Assembly: GCF_000317695.1 (NCBI RefSeq) | Contig: NC_019771.1 | Location: 5,632,001 to 5,696,000, forward strand | DNA: 64,000 bases | Origin: Anabaena cylindrica PCC 7122 | GTDB lineage: Bacteria; Cyanobacteriota; Cyanobacteriia; Cyanobacteriales; Nostocaceae | Direction: 5' to 3' | Notes under the pieces: generated by a model | Databases searched by the model: none | The model's input: the letters and a program-made list of their open reading frames with translations, nothing else | What the model was told of the DNA's origin: nothing | Position numbers and translations under genes: made by a program | Shown: positions 36,840-46,360 of the stretch, piece by piece | Layout of the letters: every line of letters starts with the position of its first letter | How positions within the stretch are numbered: position 1 is the first letter of the stretch

Positions 36840-37517
36840 ATGGAACAAGTTTTATTAGAAAATAAATGGTTGAAAATTTTAGTAATTGATGATCACGAAT
36901 CAGTTTTAAGCGGAACAGTTGATATCCTCAGAAAAACCTATCCTAGTGCTGAATTCATGATTGCCATTAATGCTGATAATACTCTTGAACAAGTTAATAG
37001 TGTGCAGCCTGACTTGATAGTTATGGATCTTTCCATTCCAGCAAAAATAGGAATTACTGCGCGTCCTGATAACGGTATTCAACTGCTGAAAATTTTGATG
37101 AAAAAATATCCCAATTTGAATATTGTTGTTCAAAGCGCCCATGTAAGAACATTAGTACGTATTCGTTTAGATATTGATAATCATAAAGGAGGCTTTACTA
37201 TTGCTGATAAAAGTCTTTCTAGCCAGGAGATGTTAACAAGAGTTAATTGGGCATTACAAGGATTAACTCATATAAAAGATATTAAAGGAATCCATTCAGG
37301 ATTAGAGGTCAAACCAGAATGGCTGAAAGTATTACATCTTGCCTTTGAACAAGGACTACAAGATAAAACTATCGCTGAACAGATGTGTATATCTGAACGC
37401 ATGGTACGCCATTATTGGAGTAAACTACAAGATGCTTTAAATGTTTATCCTGAAGACGGTAAAAATATCCGTATTCAGACAGAAATGCGAGCCAGAGCAG
37501 AAGGCTTAATTGATTGA
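36840..37517 (+). CDS. NarL/LuxR-type response regulator
   Basis: The 225-residue protein has a receiver domain: ILVIDDHESV (acidic pair), DLIVMDLSIP (phospho-acceptor Asp near residue 61) and VVQSAHVRT; KSLS includes the conserved Lys. The C-terminal helix-turn-helix is QDKTIAEQMCISERMVRHYWSKLQDALNV. The region ending EMRARAEGLID is family-like. It is a DNA-binding transcription factor controlled by phosphorylation. The ATG was chosen over a TTG six bases upstream. Its last 4 bases overlap the possible TTG start of the kinase gene, so the two are translationally coupled. Likely targets include the adjacent peptide-export genes (inference). Confidence 0.87.
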   Translation: MEQVLLENKWLKILVIDDHESVLSGTVDILRKTYPSAEFMIAINADNTLEQVNSVQPDLIVMDLSIPAKIGITARPDNGIQLLKILMKKYPNLNIVVQSAHVRTLVRIRLDIDNHKGGFTIADKSLSSQEMLTRVNWALQGLTHIKDIKGIHSGLEVKPEWLKVLHLAFEQGLQDKTIAEQMCISERMVRHYWSKLQDALNVYPEDGKNIRIQTEMRARAEGLID

Positions 37518-38482
37518 TTATAAATCAAACATTTAAAATTTTAAATAACTCAGTATCCAGACTGAAGCTTATGCAGTCTAATTTTTGGATGAAAATTAAA
37601 ACAGGATGGAGATATATCTGGATGTTGAGAACATATGCAGTAGCAAACATCATAATTCTTGGTATTTCTATTTCCAATCTATTGAGTATTAGTTATGTCT
37701 TGTCAACTTGGAGTTACTTAGTTCAGAAATTTCCAGCGCTTCTAGTTTTAGGTCTAAATGCTACAGCACTAATAGCTTTATATCACTATAACCAATTTAT
37801 TAAATCTGGAATTAAAGCTAGGCAAGCTATTATTGAAATTACGTTTGAAACAATTCATAATGGTCCATTACAAAGCCTAGATAAAGTTTTGAGAATGGTG
37901 AGGGGAGAAAATTTATTAATAAAAAAATTGCTTCCTGAACTGGAAGCAGAGCTTGAAAAATTAAACCAAGAGCTACGGGGAATTTATGAATTTTGGCAGC
38001 AGGAAACTCTAAACCAGGAAACAAACCTTTACTTAGGAAACGGTATAATCATCAACTTACAAGATCCCCTGCATGAAATTCTTTATCAAGTTTATAACCA
38101 CACCTTGGAACGAGATTTTCCTTGCTTTAGAACCATAAAAGTGAAGATTCGCACTTTTGAACCCATAGATGAACAAAGTTTAACTATTGAAAACAAACGA
38201 GGAATTTGCCGTTTTCTGGAAGAAGCTTTGTGTAATGTTGGTAAATATGCCACAGGATTAACCTGTCTTGAAGTTACTTGTTCTTCATCTGTAGGTTGGT
38301 ACACGCTGAGTATTATAGATGATGGTTTAGGCGTTAAATCATCCAGAGAAGGACGGGGAACAAAACAGTTTAAAAATGTAGCACAACAAATAAAAGGTAA
38401 ATTTCGGCGGGTTCCTCTTGCTTCCAGAGGAACTATTTGTGAGTTATCTTGGCCTGGATGCCTAATAAGTTATGATATGTAA
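37514..38482 (+). CDS. Membrane sensor histidine kinase (NarX/DesK-like)
   Basis: The 322-residue kinase has two N-terminal membrane helices (about 38-62 and 74-92). Its DHp helix contains ETIHNGPLQSL, where His is the likely phospho-acceptor (HNGPLQ compared with the usual HDGPLQ). The ATPase domain has N-box EEALCNVGKYA (about 238), G1 box IIDDGLG (about 272), GRGTKQFKNVAQQI and GTICELSWP. It should phosphorylate the response regulator encoded just upstream. The start may be TTG overlapping the regulator stop (AAGG 9 bases before) or the ATG at 37571. No sensory domain beyond the membrane helices is evident. Confidence 0.87.
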   Translation: MIINQTFKILNNSVSRLKLMQSNFWMKIKTGWRYIWMLRTYAVANIIILGISISNLLSISYVLSTWSYLVQKFPALLVLGLNATALIALYHYNQFIKSGIKARQAIIEITFETIHNGPLQSLDKVLRMVRGENLLIKKLLPELEAELEKLNQELRGIYEFWQQETLNQETNLYLGNGIIINLQDPLHEILYQVYNHTLERDFPCFRTIKVKIRTFEPIDEQSLTIENKRGICRFLEEALCNVGKYATGLTCLEVTCSSSVGWYTLSIIDDGLGVKSSREGRGTKQFKNVAQQIKGKFRRVPLASRGTICELSWPGCLISYDM

Positions 38483-38570
38483 ATCTTCAAATTTTGGCAT
38501 TTTGCTCAACAATCATGTAACTATAAAAAGTAAATCTTCATACTGAGCAAGAAGAAGGCTAAAAAACGCT

Positions 38571-39518
38571 GTGCAAATAACATTTTTAGGGACGAGTTCC
38601 GGAGTACCTACAAGATCACGCAATGTTTCCAGTATTGCACTGAGATTACCACAACGGGCAGAACTGTGGTTATTCGACTGTGGTGAAGGTACACAGCATC
38701 AAATTTTGCGGAGTGACCTCAAAGTTAGCCAACTTTCCCGAATTTTTATCACCCATTTGCACGGGGATCATATTTTTGGCTTAATGGGACTTCTTGCTAG
38801 TTGTGGTTTAGCAGGTAATGTAGAACGAGTTGATATTTATGGTCCATCTGGATTAAATGAATATCTGCAAGCTGCTTCACGTTACTCTCATACCCACTTT
38901 TCTTACCCTATCAAGGTACATACTATCCAACCAGGGATAATTTATGAAGATGATGAGTTTACCGTTACCTGTGGTCTATTGCATCACCGGATTACAGCAT
39001 TTGGCTATCGTGTTGCAGAAAAAGACCGAGCTGGACGCTTTGATGTAGAAAAAGCAAAAGCTTTACAAATTCCTTCAGGCCCAATTTATGGGCAACTTAA
39101 GCGAGGTGAAACAGTTACCCTGGAAGATGGAAGTGTAATTGATGGTAGTCAATTGTGTGGGCCTACGGAAATTGGCCGCAAGTTTGTCTATTGTACAGAT
39201 ACAGTTTATTGTGACGGTGCGGTGCAATTAGCACAAGATGCGGATGTATTAATTCATGAAGCCACCTTTGCTCATCAAGATGCAGATATGGCTTTTCAAA
39301 GATTACATTCTACAACCACGATGGCAGCACAAACTGCTTATCTAGCGGGGGTCAATAGACTAATTATGACTCATTTTAGTCCCCGCTATGCTCCAGGAAA
39401 TGCTATTGAGTTAAAAGATTTACTGCGGGAAGCCCGTGCTATTTTCCCCAATACAATCATGGCTCATGATTTCATGGTTTATGACGTACCTAGACGGCGT
39501 GAAGTTATCCTCAATTAG
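38571..39518 (+). CDS. rnz: Ribonuclease Z
   Basis: The 315-residue protein has the metallo-beta-lactamase zinc motif THLHGDHIFGL (about residues 62-72), an N-terminal MQITFLGTSSGVPTR, CTDTVYCDGAV with a metal Asp, and LIMTHFSPRY near the end. RNase Z cuts precursor tRNAs 3' of the discriminator base, which matters here because the tRNA-Gln gene in the window does not encode CCA. The GTG start gives the canonical N-terminus. It is a housekeeping gene with no clear link to the upstream kinase. Confidence 0.95.
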   Translation: MQITFLGTSSGVPTRSRNVSSIALRLPQRAELWLFDCGEGTQHQILRSDLKVSQLSRIFITHLHGDHIFGLMGLLASCGLAGNVERVDIYGPSGLNEYLQAASRYSHTHFSYPIKVHTIQPGIIYEDDEFTVTCGLLHHRITAFGYRVAEKDRAGRFDVEKAKALQIPSGPIYGQLKRGETVTLEDGSVIDGSQLCGPTEIGRKFVYCTDTVYCDGAVQLAQDADVLIHEATFAHQDADMAFQRLHSTTTMAAQTAYLAGVNRLIMTHFSPRYAPGNAIELKDLLREARAIFPNTIMAHDFMVYDVPRRREVILN

Positions 39519-40166
39519 TGTGTAGTAATTATAGTCGCTGGTGTTAAAAATTCAGCCAAACGGAAAACCTATATGTAGGAGATTTAGCACTGATAAACTT
39601 CCTTTATATCGTATCAATACTCATTCCTGCTGCCAAGGTGCAGCGGTAATTTCACTAAAATGATACATAATAATATATGATCCTAACAATAATAGAATCC
39701 TAGCTGAGAGGATTTTTAAAAGGTCTAATTTATTAATTACGTTCGCGTAGTGTGCTTAAAAAGCTGATGATTTAGGAATGCTATATATCAAGCTTTATAT
39801 ATTCCATTTTTATCCTTTATTAAATATTTAAAAATCTGATAAAGAAATTTACTATCATAGTGCTGACCAGGCATATATCTGGATGAATTAATTATGGAAT
39901 AGCTGCTTAGAGATAGGTTCTATCAAGTAGTTATATCCTCCTGGAAAAATAAATATTAGTGTTTTAAGAGAGAAATTAGTGTATGTAGCAATTCCCAATC
40001 TCATGAAATACACCCCACCCGCGCTGTCGCGCACCCTCCCCTTGGTAAGGGGAGGGTTGGGGAGGGGTAATTTTGTATCTAACTAGAGTGGGAAAGGCTA
40101 TAAATTATCTCAAAAGACTTTTTTTATCATTATTTTCCAGATATATTGTTTCGATAGTAGAGGGCT
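39519..40166. other. Long intergenic region before the Wzc-like gene
   Basis: No gene is recognised in 648 bases. A palindromic dispersed repeat occupies 39985-40105. The rest is AT-rich and may hold promoters or an untranslated leader. Confidence 0.5.
39985..40105. repeat. Palindromic dispersed repeat, copy 2
   Basis: It is the reverse complement of 18251-18354, with an intact central palindrome CCCTCCCCTTGGTAAGGGGAGGG and an added GCGCTGTCGCGC hairpin. Relative to the other copy the loop is inverted (GGTAAGG against ACCAAGG when aligned). It may be a non-autonomous element. Confidence 0.75.
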
Positions 40167-42395
40167 TTGATAGTGACTACAACTGGTCTAAATCGCAAAC
40201 AACTTCTTAAAACTTCTAAACAAAGGGTATTTAATATTAGACAAATATCTAACATTCTGTTGCATCGACGCTATTTGATTTTAGGGTTTTCTTGTGCAGT
40301 GATGTCAGTTACAAGCCTGATTGCTGTTATTACTAAACCTATGTATCAGAGTTCTATGCAGCTGATGGTGAGTTCTGATGAAAATCAAGGATTCCGTTCT
40401 AGTAATATTCATAAGAGTGCAAAAAATGAGCTAACTAACCTTAATAATTCATCTACAGAATATACTGATCAGATGAAATTAATGCTGAGTTCTAAGCTAC
40501 TACAAAAAACTGTTGATTTGCTGCTTTCTGATTATCATAATCTAACGATAGAAGATTTAAAAGGTAAAATTAATACTGCGAATCAAGGATCTTTACAAGT
40601 AGCACCCACCGAGGGAAAATCAGCTTTTAATCAAATATTTTTAGTTTCTTTTAAAGACCCCAATCCTGTAAAAACTAAGCGAGTATTACAAGCTCTACAA
40701 AAAGTTTACCAGGACTACAATATTGAACAAAGGCAGGAGCGTGTTAATCAAGGACTAGCTTTTGTTAATAATAGATTACCTAAGTTGCAACAAGAAGTAT
40801 TAACGGCAGATAAAAAATTAGAATTTTTCCGCAAAAAACATAATTTAATTGATCCAGAAGTACAGAGTAAGATTTTACTAGATTCTCTTGTTGATATTCA
40901 AAAACAACGAAAAATTATTCGCTCACAGCTTGAAGATATACAAATTCGCTACAGTAATCTAGAGAAACAATTAGTATCTTCAAGTCAAAATGCACGGTTA
41001 GCTGCTAGTTTGAGTCGTTCGAGTAGCTATCAAGCTTTAGTGGATGAGATTAGAAATACAGAAATGACTTTGGCTCAAGAACGTTTGCGCTACACTGAAA
41101 ATTCTCCGGTTGTAGTTAGACTGATGCAGAAACGAAAAATTCAGATGGCGTTATTAGAAAAAGAGTTGCAAGAACAAGCCATCAGTGCTAATAGTAAGTC
41201 TCAAAATTTATTAGGAGTCGATTCCAACTTAGCTAATGAGTTAAAGAAGTTACAGAAAACAGGAATGGGGCTAATTGCTAATGAAAATAATCTAGCGAAA
41301 TTTGAACGAAATATTAGTTCACAGCTAAATATATATCCTGGGATTATATCTGAATATAATCGGTTATTATCAGATGTAACAATTCAACGTAAAACACTTG
41401 AGCAATTGCTGCAATTACAACAAACGCTAGGAATGAGAATTGCTCAGGGAGGATTTAATTGGCAAGTGTTGGAAGAACCAGATTTAGGGATTTATATTGG
41501 TAATCGTAAATGGTTATTGATAATTGGCGGGATTTTAATTGGTCCAATTTTAGGTATGATATTTGCCTTGATTTGGGAAATGTTTAATAAAGCAATTTTC
41601 TCTCCCCAGGATTTACAGAACTTGACGAATCTTCGTTTACTGGGATCTGTTCCTAAATTGGGTAAATCTAGTGTTAAAAACAAGCTTCAGCAAATATTCA
41701 GATCTAAACGGCAAAGCTCATCACCGACAATAACAGAAAGCAATACAAAATTATCCAGTCATGAAACTCTGGATATGATTTACCAAAATATTCAGATATT
41801 CAAGCAGTCTTTGCCTTTTAAGTCTTTGATGTTAACTTCTGCATTACCTGGAGAGGGTAAAACAACTTTAACTTTAGGACTTGGAGCTAGTGCGGCACAT
41901 ATGCATCAGAGGGTACTAGTTATTGATGCTAATCTGCGATCGCCTAGTTTACACAAAATCCTCAATATTTCCAATGATTGGGGCTTATCTCTGTTATTGC
42001 TGGATGATGTTAAGACTCAAGTTCATAATTATATCCAGCCTATTCACCCTTCCATTGATATTTTGACTGCTGGACCGACACCAGAAGATGTGGTAAATCT
42101 GCTCAGTTCCGAAAAGCTGAAAGAATTGATCGAGTCCTGTGAGCAAATGTATGATCTAGTGCTGATAGATGCTTCTTCTGTTTTAGATAGTGTTGATGCC
42201 AGAATTATTGCATCTGCCTGTAATGGAATTGTGATAGTAGGTCGTATTGGTCAGTTAACTCCACAGGAACTGATGCAAGCAACGGAAATTTTGAGCCAGT
42301 TGAATTTAATTGGTATTGTTGCTAATGAAGTTCACCAGTCTCCGAAAGTGAAAAAATCCTCAGAACGTGCTGACACAGTTAAATCTGCTGATTAA
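40167..42395 (+). CDS. Wzc-like polysaccharide copolymerase/tyrosine-kinase-domain protein
   Basis: The 742-residue protein has a Wzz domain between two membrane helices (~34-55 and ~450-472) with a long coiled coil (~195-400). A cytoplasmic BY-kinase domain follows: Walker A ALPGEGKTTLTLG (~560), Walker A' VLVIDANLRSP and Walker B DLVLIDASSVLD. Such proteins control chain length and export of capsule or exopolysaccharide. The C-terminus (KVKKSSERADTVKSAD) has no tyrosine cluster, so classic autophosphorylation is doubtful. The start is TTG or a GTG six bases later; no strong ribosome-binding site decides it. The next gene encodes a SpoIID protein. Confidence 0.88.
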   Translation: MIVTTTGLNRKQLLKTSKQRVFNIRQISNILLHRRYLILGFSCAVMSVTSLIAVITKPMYQSSMQLMVSSDENQGFRSSNIHKSAKNELTNLNNSSTEYTDQMKLMLSSKLLQKTVDLLLSDYHNLTIEDLKGKINTANQGSLQVAPTEGKSAFNQIFLVSFKDPNPVKTKRVLQALQKVYQDYNIEQRQERVNQGLAFVNNRLPKLQQEVLTADKKLEFFRKKHNLIDPEVQSKILLDSLVDIQKQRKIIRSQLEDIQIRYSNLEKQLVSSSQNARLAASLSRSSSYQALVDEIRNTEMTLAQERLRYTENSPVVVRLMQKRKIQMALLEKELQEQAISANSKSQNLLGVDSNLANELKKLQKTGMGLIANENNLAKFERNISSQLNIYPGIISEYNRLLSDVTIQRKTLEQLLQLQQTLGMRIAQGGFNWQVLEEPDLGIYIGNRKWLLIIGGILIGPILGMIFALIWEMFNKAIFSPQDLQNLTNLRLLGSVPKLGKSSVKNKLQQIFRSKRQSSSPTITESNTKLSSHETLDMIYQNIQIFKQSLPFKSLMLTSALPGEGKTTLTLGLGASAAHMHQRVLVIDANLRSPSLHKILNISNDWGLSLLLLDDVKTQVHNYIQPIHPSIDILTAGPTPEDVVNLLSSEKLKELIESCEQMYDLVLIDASSVLDSVDARIIASACNGIVIVGRIGQLTPQELMQATEILSQLNLIGIVANEVHQSPKVKKSSERADTVKSAD

Positions 42396-42523
42396 GTCAA
42401 AATGATGATTAGCTAATTTCTGGTTGATAACCTGAGCAAACTGCATAATAGGTAGAAGTGGCAACCTCCCACCGGGGAGAACGTCTCATTGAACTTGTAG
42501 AGGCTTGTGATTAGACAATCAGC

Positions 42524-43669
42524 ATGAAAATCCAACTTTATTTAGGTGCTTTATTTTCCCAAATTAAAGGACGACATTGGTGGGTAGGTATCCTCTTATG
42601 GTTTGCTTTGGTTGCTCCTGCTCAAGCATCTGTCATCCTGCGAGTAGCAATTGAAAGGGGTGTGAATCAAGTCAAGGTAGGTGCTTCCACAACGGCTATA
42701 GTCAAAGATAGTACAGGCCGTACTCTCGGACAATTACCAGGAATGAGTGCTTATGCGGCTCAATCAGTTCCTGGGGGAGTGGCTTTGGATAAATGGCAAT
42801 CGGGGTTATTTTGGATTGAACCAACAGGTAAGGGATTTGTTTATATAGGCGATCGCTGGTTTAGAGGTAGAACCCTTGTTATTCCTACCGAAAAAGGCTT
42901 AACAGCAGTTAATTGGGTCGATTTAGAAGAATATCTCTACAGCGTTATCGGTGGTGAAATGGATTCTAGCTGGCCACCAGAAGCACTCAAAGCCCAAGCG
43001 ATCGCAGCCCGCACCTATGCCCTCTATGAACGAGAAAAACAGCGCAACAACCCCGTCTATGACTTAGGAGATAGTCCAGATCGTTGGCAAATTTACAAAG
43101 GTGTCAGCAGCGAATCCCGTAACACTTACACCGCAGTAGACAACACCGCAGGGAAAGTCCTCACCCATAGCAACAAAATTATTCTCTCCGTTTTTCATGC
43201 CTGTTCTGGTGGACACACCGAAAACGTAGAAGATGTTTGGGGAAATCCCCTCCCTTATTTACGTGCAGTGCAAGATTTTGATCAAAATGTCAAAGAGTGC
43301 AATTGGGTAAAAACCTTTTCTCCTGGAGAAATTAGCGCCAGAATTTCCGGTATAGGCAACATCAAAGAGATGATTGCTGAATCCTTCTCACCTTTCCGCA
43401 GCGTTAAAACCTTAAAAATCGTTGGTGATCAAGGTACTAAAGTACTTAAAGGTGAAGAAGTTCGCACCGCACTCAGGCTTAAAAGTACCCGGTTTACAGT
43501 CAGCAAAGGAGAAAATGGCGGTTTTGTCCTTCAAGGACTAGGCTTCGGTCATGGCTTAGGAATGAGCCAATGGGGAGCATACAACTTAGCTCAACGCGGA
43601 GCCAGTTACCTGCAAATTTTGGGGCATTATTACAAAGATGTCGCCCTAACACCGATTCAAGCCAAGTAA
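42524..43669 (+). CDS. SpoIID/LytB-domain protein
   Basis: The 381-residue product has a signal peptide (WVGILLWFALVAPAQA). Its SpoIID domain contains EEYLYSVIGGEM, AQAIAARTYALYE, FHACSGGHTENVEDVWG and GFGHGLGMSQWGAYNLA. SpoIID enzymes are peptidoglycan lytic transglycosylases acting on denuded glycan; LytB relatives enhance amidases. In cyanobacteria the protein would act in the periplasm during septum or septal-junction remodelling (inference). The gene stands alone, 128 bases after the Wzc-like gene, on the same strand. Confidence 0.9.
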   Translation: MKIQLYLGALFSQIKGRHWWVGILLWFALVAPAQASVILRVAIERGVNQVKVGASTTAIVKDSTGRTLGQLPGMSAYAAQSVPGGVALDKWQSGLFWIEPTGKGFVYIGDRWFRGRTLVIPTEKGLTAVNWVDLEEYLYSVIGGEMDSSWPPEALKAQAIAARTYALYEREKQRNNPVYDLGDSPDRWQIYKGVSSESRNTYTAVDNTAGKVLTHSNKIILSVFHACSGGHTENVEDVWGNPLPYLRAVQDFDQNVKECNWVKTFSPGEISARISGIGNIKEMIAESFSPFRSVKTLKIVGDQGTKVLKGEEVRTALRLKSTRFTVSKGENGGFVLQGLGFGHGLGMSQWGAYNLAQRGASYLQILGHYYKDVALTPIQAK

Positions 43670-43786
43670 GCTAGAAATGGGGAGGGAAGCAAGAGAAAAA
43701 TATTTATCTTCTTCCTTCTTCCTTCTTCCTTCTTCCTTTGCGTCCTTTGCGCCTTCGCGGTTCATTAAATCCATATTCTTTTCTTA

Positions 43787-43911
43787 GAGTTCTCCAATTA
43801 AAAAAATATCCCAAAATTTCTTGTGGTGCGGGCCGAAAAGCCCGCTAATAATACAAGGACGGGCAAGATGCCCATCCCACAAGATTGGATCATCTTTTTT
43901 GTGGAGTTCTC
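43787..43911 (+). mobile_element. MITE copy 2 (125 bp), duplicating a stop codon
   Basis: By eye it is identical to copy 1 at 10572-10696. TTA at 43784-43786 and 43912-43914 is the target duplication. The right-hand TTA is the TAA stop codon of the minus-strand gene, so the element entered exactly at the stop codon and regenerated it. The 125-bp identity implies recent movement. Confidence 0.88.
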
Positions 43912-45183
43912 TTAGTCATCCAACCGATTCTGTTTTTTCACCTGCTCAAACTCCTGTTCCAGCAAATCTGTATCACTGGAATAAACCAAATCTTCCTTAC
44001 CAATGACTTTTTCCGTAGCAAACTGACCAGCAAAAGCAATCTTTTTCTGTAAAGAATCATCTGCATTTGCTAACAGCCTAGCTCTTTGTGAGCGATCGCT
44101 ATTACGAGCAGCAATTTTGCCATTACGCCATTGAATCCAGAAATAACGCACCAAAGGTATCCCCAAGAAACCCGCACCATAGGCTAATAGCAGCCAATAA
44201 ATTCCTTGCACAAAACCTACCAGTCCACCTATTTGTGCTGCCGCTGTTCCATCTCGCAACAAACTCCCCAGTATTAAAGCAGCAACAAAATTGAGTACAC
44301 CCAAACCAGCACTCAGCATAATTTGTCCTGAACCAGCCGCACTAAAACGCCAAGGAAATTCCTCCAAATATGGTGCTATAGACTGACGCTGCTTTTTACT
44401 AGCTTTCACCTGCAACTCTGGGAAATAATAGACAATTTGCCCATCAGGACTTACCTGAGGTTGTCCATTAAATCGCAGCATTACAGGCAACATATAATCT
44501 TCATACTCTTGTTGATACTTCTCACCCAGATGATCCATATAGGGAGTAATTTGTTCTGCTACCACAGATCCCTGATGATTACGAATCACAGTAGCAATTT
44601 CTTGCCAGCGACGCTCTTCTAAATTTTCATTAGGATTACCATCACCAAACAAAAACGAAAACACAGCCTCAAAGAAATTGAGATTACTGTTTTCTCCTCT
44701 TTCTCGTCGTCGTTCCTGGGAACGACTTCTATAATCAGGGCTAAAATACCAGAATAAATCAGGGAAAAAGAAAAAATTCAACCCACGAGAACCGCTACCT
44801 CTATTGTCGTTATCTCGATCTGAGTTAGCAGCAGTAACGATAATAATGATGGTAACAGTAATCAGAGCAATAGAAAGAATTAAGAAAACGCCAAAAGAAA
44901 TGCGAATTAGGTAAAAAAGCACTCCCCAAACTTTTTTCCACCATTCCTGCAACCGTAATTGCAAGTATTTATTCCTTAAAATTGTTCTGAAATTTTGGGG
45001 AAACTGGTAAACAATATCACCCGTTTCTGCCACCTGTAAATGTCCACCAGCATCAGATGCTAGGGCTAATAATCCTTTATTTGCTTCAGCTACATTTAAT
45101 CCAGCCTGAGCCGCTACATCACCAGTAGTGACTCGATAGCCCAATTGTTCTACAGATCGCATGATAGCGGGATTGGGAGTCAT
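43912..45183 (-). CDS. Plastid/cyanobacterial conserved membrane protein (At5g03900-like)
   Basis: The 423-residue protein begins with a winged-helix-like segment (VEQLGYRVTTGDVAAQAGLNVAEANKGLL). It has a membrane helix at ~98-120, an Arg/Asp/Asn-rich linker, the segment IATVIRNHQGSVVAEQITPYMD, and two more helices at ~300-350. This architecture is known from cyanobacteria and chloroplasts, where At5g03900 is annotated as iron-sulfur-cluster-related without firm evidence. The TAA stop coincides with the target site of an inserted MITE, so the coding region is intact but its 3' untranslated region is new. Confidence 0.78.
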   Translation of the reverse strand: MTPNPAIMRSVEQLGYRVTTGDVAAQAGLNVAEANKGLLALASDAGGHLQVAETGDIVYQFPQNFRTILRNKYLQLRLQEWWKKVWGVLFYLIRISFGVFLILSIALITVTIIIIVTAANSDRDNDNRGSGSRGLNFFFFPDLFWYFSPDYRSRSQERRRERGENSNLNFFEAVFSFLFGDGNPNENLEERRWQEIATVIRNHQGSVVAEQITPYMDHLGEKYQQEYEDYMLPVMLRFNGQPQVSPDGQIVYYFPELQVKASKKQRQSIAPYLEEFPWRFSAAGSGQIMLSAGLGVLNFVAALILGSLLRDGTAAAQIGGLVGFVQGIYWLLLAYGAGFLGIPLVRYFWIQWRNGKIAARNSDRSQRARLLANADDSLQKKIAFAGQFATEKVIGKEDLVYSSDTDLLEQEFEQVKKQNRLDD

Positions 45184-45354
45184 AGCTCTCCTTTCCTCTT
45201 GTATTTCAGTTTACCTATGATCTAGTATAAGTTTGATTTCCAGTGACGACACACAACACAAACTATTGAGTAAGTGATATGGTCATTATGGCGCTGGACA
45301 ATTCATATGTTTAGTTGCTCTCAAGCCTGGTAAACCTGCAATTTTCTGCCCATT

Positions 45355-45834
45355 ATGGTTCAATATACCCTCGCTCAAAGCCCAGAAATTATCATCTCTG
45401 TTCCCGGTAAAGATTCAGCTAAAGCCCGTGACAAAGCAATGGATCAGTTGATGGAACTAATGGAAGCTGATCAACTAACCACCGAATTAGAAGAAGGATT
45501 TGGCCCTCAACAATTAATTGAAATTAAAGAACCAACCACTGATACAGCAAGTGGTGAAGATGCAATTACCCAAGCTGTACAAATTCTCAACAACTTAGCC
45601 ACACTCAAGCTAAAAGTACAAGAATCACGGGCTGAAGCCTTGGAAATTCGTAAAGCAGTTGATGTTCTATTCTCAGATAATTTAGTAACTGAGGAAGAAA
45701 TTACCCGTCTCAAGGAAGGTTTTAAGGTTCTCAAAAACTTCGCTCAAGCTAATATCCGTTATCAAGAAGCAAAAACTAAAGCAGAACAGGCTAGACAAGT
45801 TTTAGATCAGGCACTCAAATCACCTGAAAAGTGA
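45355..45834 (+). CDS. Conserved cyanobacterial helical protein
   Basis: This 159-residue protein has no recognised domain. It starts MVQYTLAQSPEIIISVPGKDSAKARDKAMDQ, has acidic LTTELEEGFGP, and the last ~90 residues form a likely coiled coil (LKLKVQESRAEALEIRKAV, FAQANIRYQEAKTKAEQARQ). There is no signal peptide. It is divergent from the membrane-protein gene with a 171-base shared promoter region. Function is unknown. Confidence 0.72.
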   Translation: MVQYTLAQSPEIIISVPGKDSAKARDKAMDQLMELMEADQLTTELEEGFGPQQLIEIKEPTTDTASGEDAITQAVQILNNLATLKLKVQESRAEALEIRKAVDVLFSDNLVTEEEITRLKEGFKVLKNFAQANIRYQEAKTKAEQARQVLDQALKSPEK

Positions 45835-46075
45835 TTTTATAGCAGGAATCAGCAGTAAAACCCTGTTGTGGAAAGAGTTTCATCAATACCTATGGTAAGC
45901 TACTGTATTGGCGCACTACGCTTGATTTCTTTAACTCCTTGCCCGTTGCCATACTGCAAACGGGTGAAATCTGAACTTAGGGTTTGCTGTATCCCTGACG
46001 GGAGCGTTAGCCATACGTAACGTAGTGCAGCGAATTCTATTCAAATAAGGCGGGGAAACTCAATTGTTAAAACTA

Positions 46076-46110
46076 ATAAAAAAGGGTAGGCTTTAAAACC
46101 TACCCTTTAC
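46076..46110 (-). terminator. Rho-independent terminator downstream of tRNA-Gln
   Basis: On the minus strand AAAGGGTAGG pairs with CCTACCCTTT across a short loop and is followed by a run of T. It lies immediately 3' of the minus-strand tRNA gene. Confidence 0.85.
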
Positions 46111-46117
46111 TAAAATG

Positions 46118-46189
46118 CTGGGGCGCTAGGATTCGAACCTAGGGATGGCGGGACCAAAACCCGCTGCCGTACCACTTGGCTACGCCCCA
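46118..46189 (-). tRNA. trnQ: tRNA-Gln (anticodon UUG)
   Basis: The 72-base gene folds as a cloverleaf. The acceptor stem is TGGGGCG/CGCCCCA with discriminator G, the anticodon stem GCGGG/CCCGC encloses loop TTTTGGT with anticodon TTG, and the T arm is CTAGG-TTCGAAT-CCTAG. The CCA end is not encoded and must be added after processing. Confidence 0.96.
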
Positions 46190-46360
46190 ATGGAACAAGT
46201 CAACTTTTGATAATATAGCAGTTAAATAGAGATTATGTCAAGTACTTTTGAGAAATTATTTTTATTCTTATTATTTTATTTTTTAGGACTTACCCAACTG
46301 GCTTGCTTTGTAGGGTGCGTCAGACTGCATAAATACCGTCAATAAACAGATTTTTGATAT

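Noticed and set aside
43821..44006. Frame running from the MITE into the antisense of the 423-residue gene
   Set aside because: The same frame occurs within the other identical MITE copy (10561-10758); it is a property of the element, not a gene.
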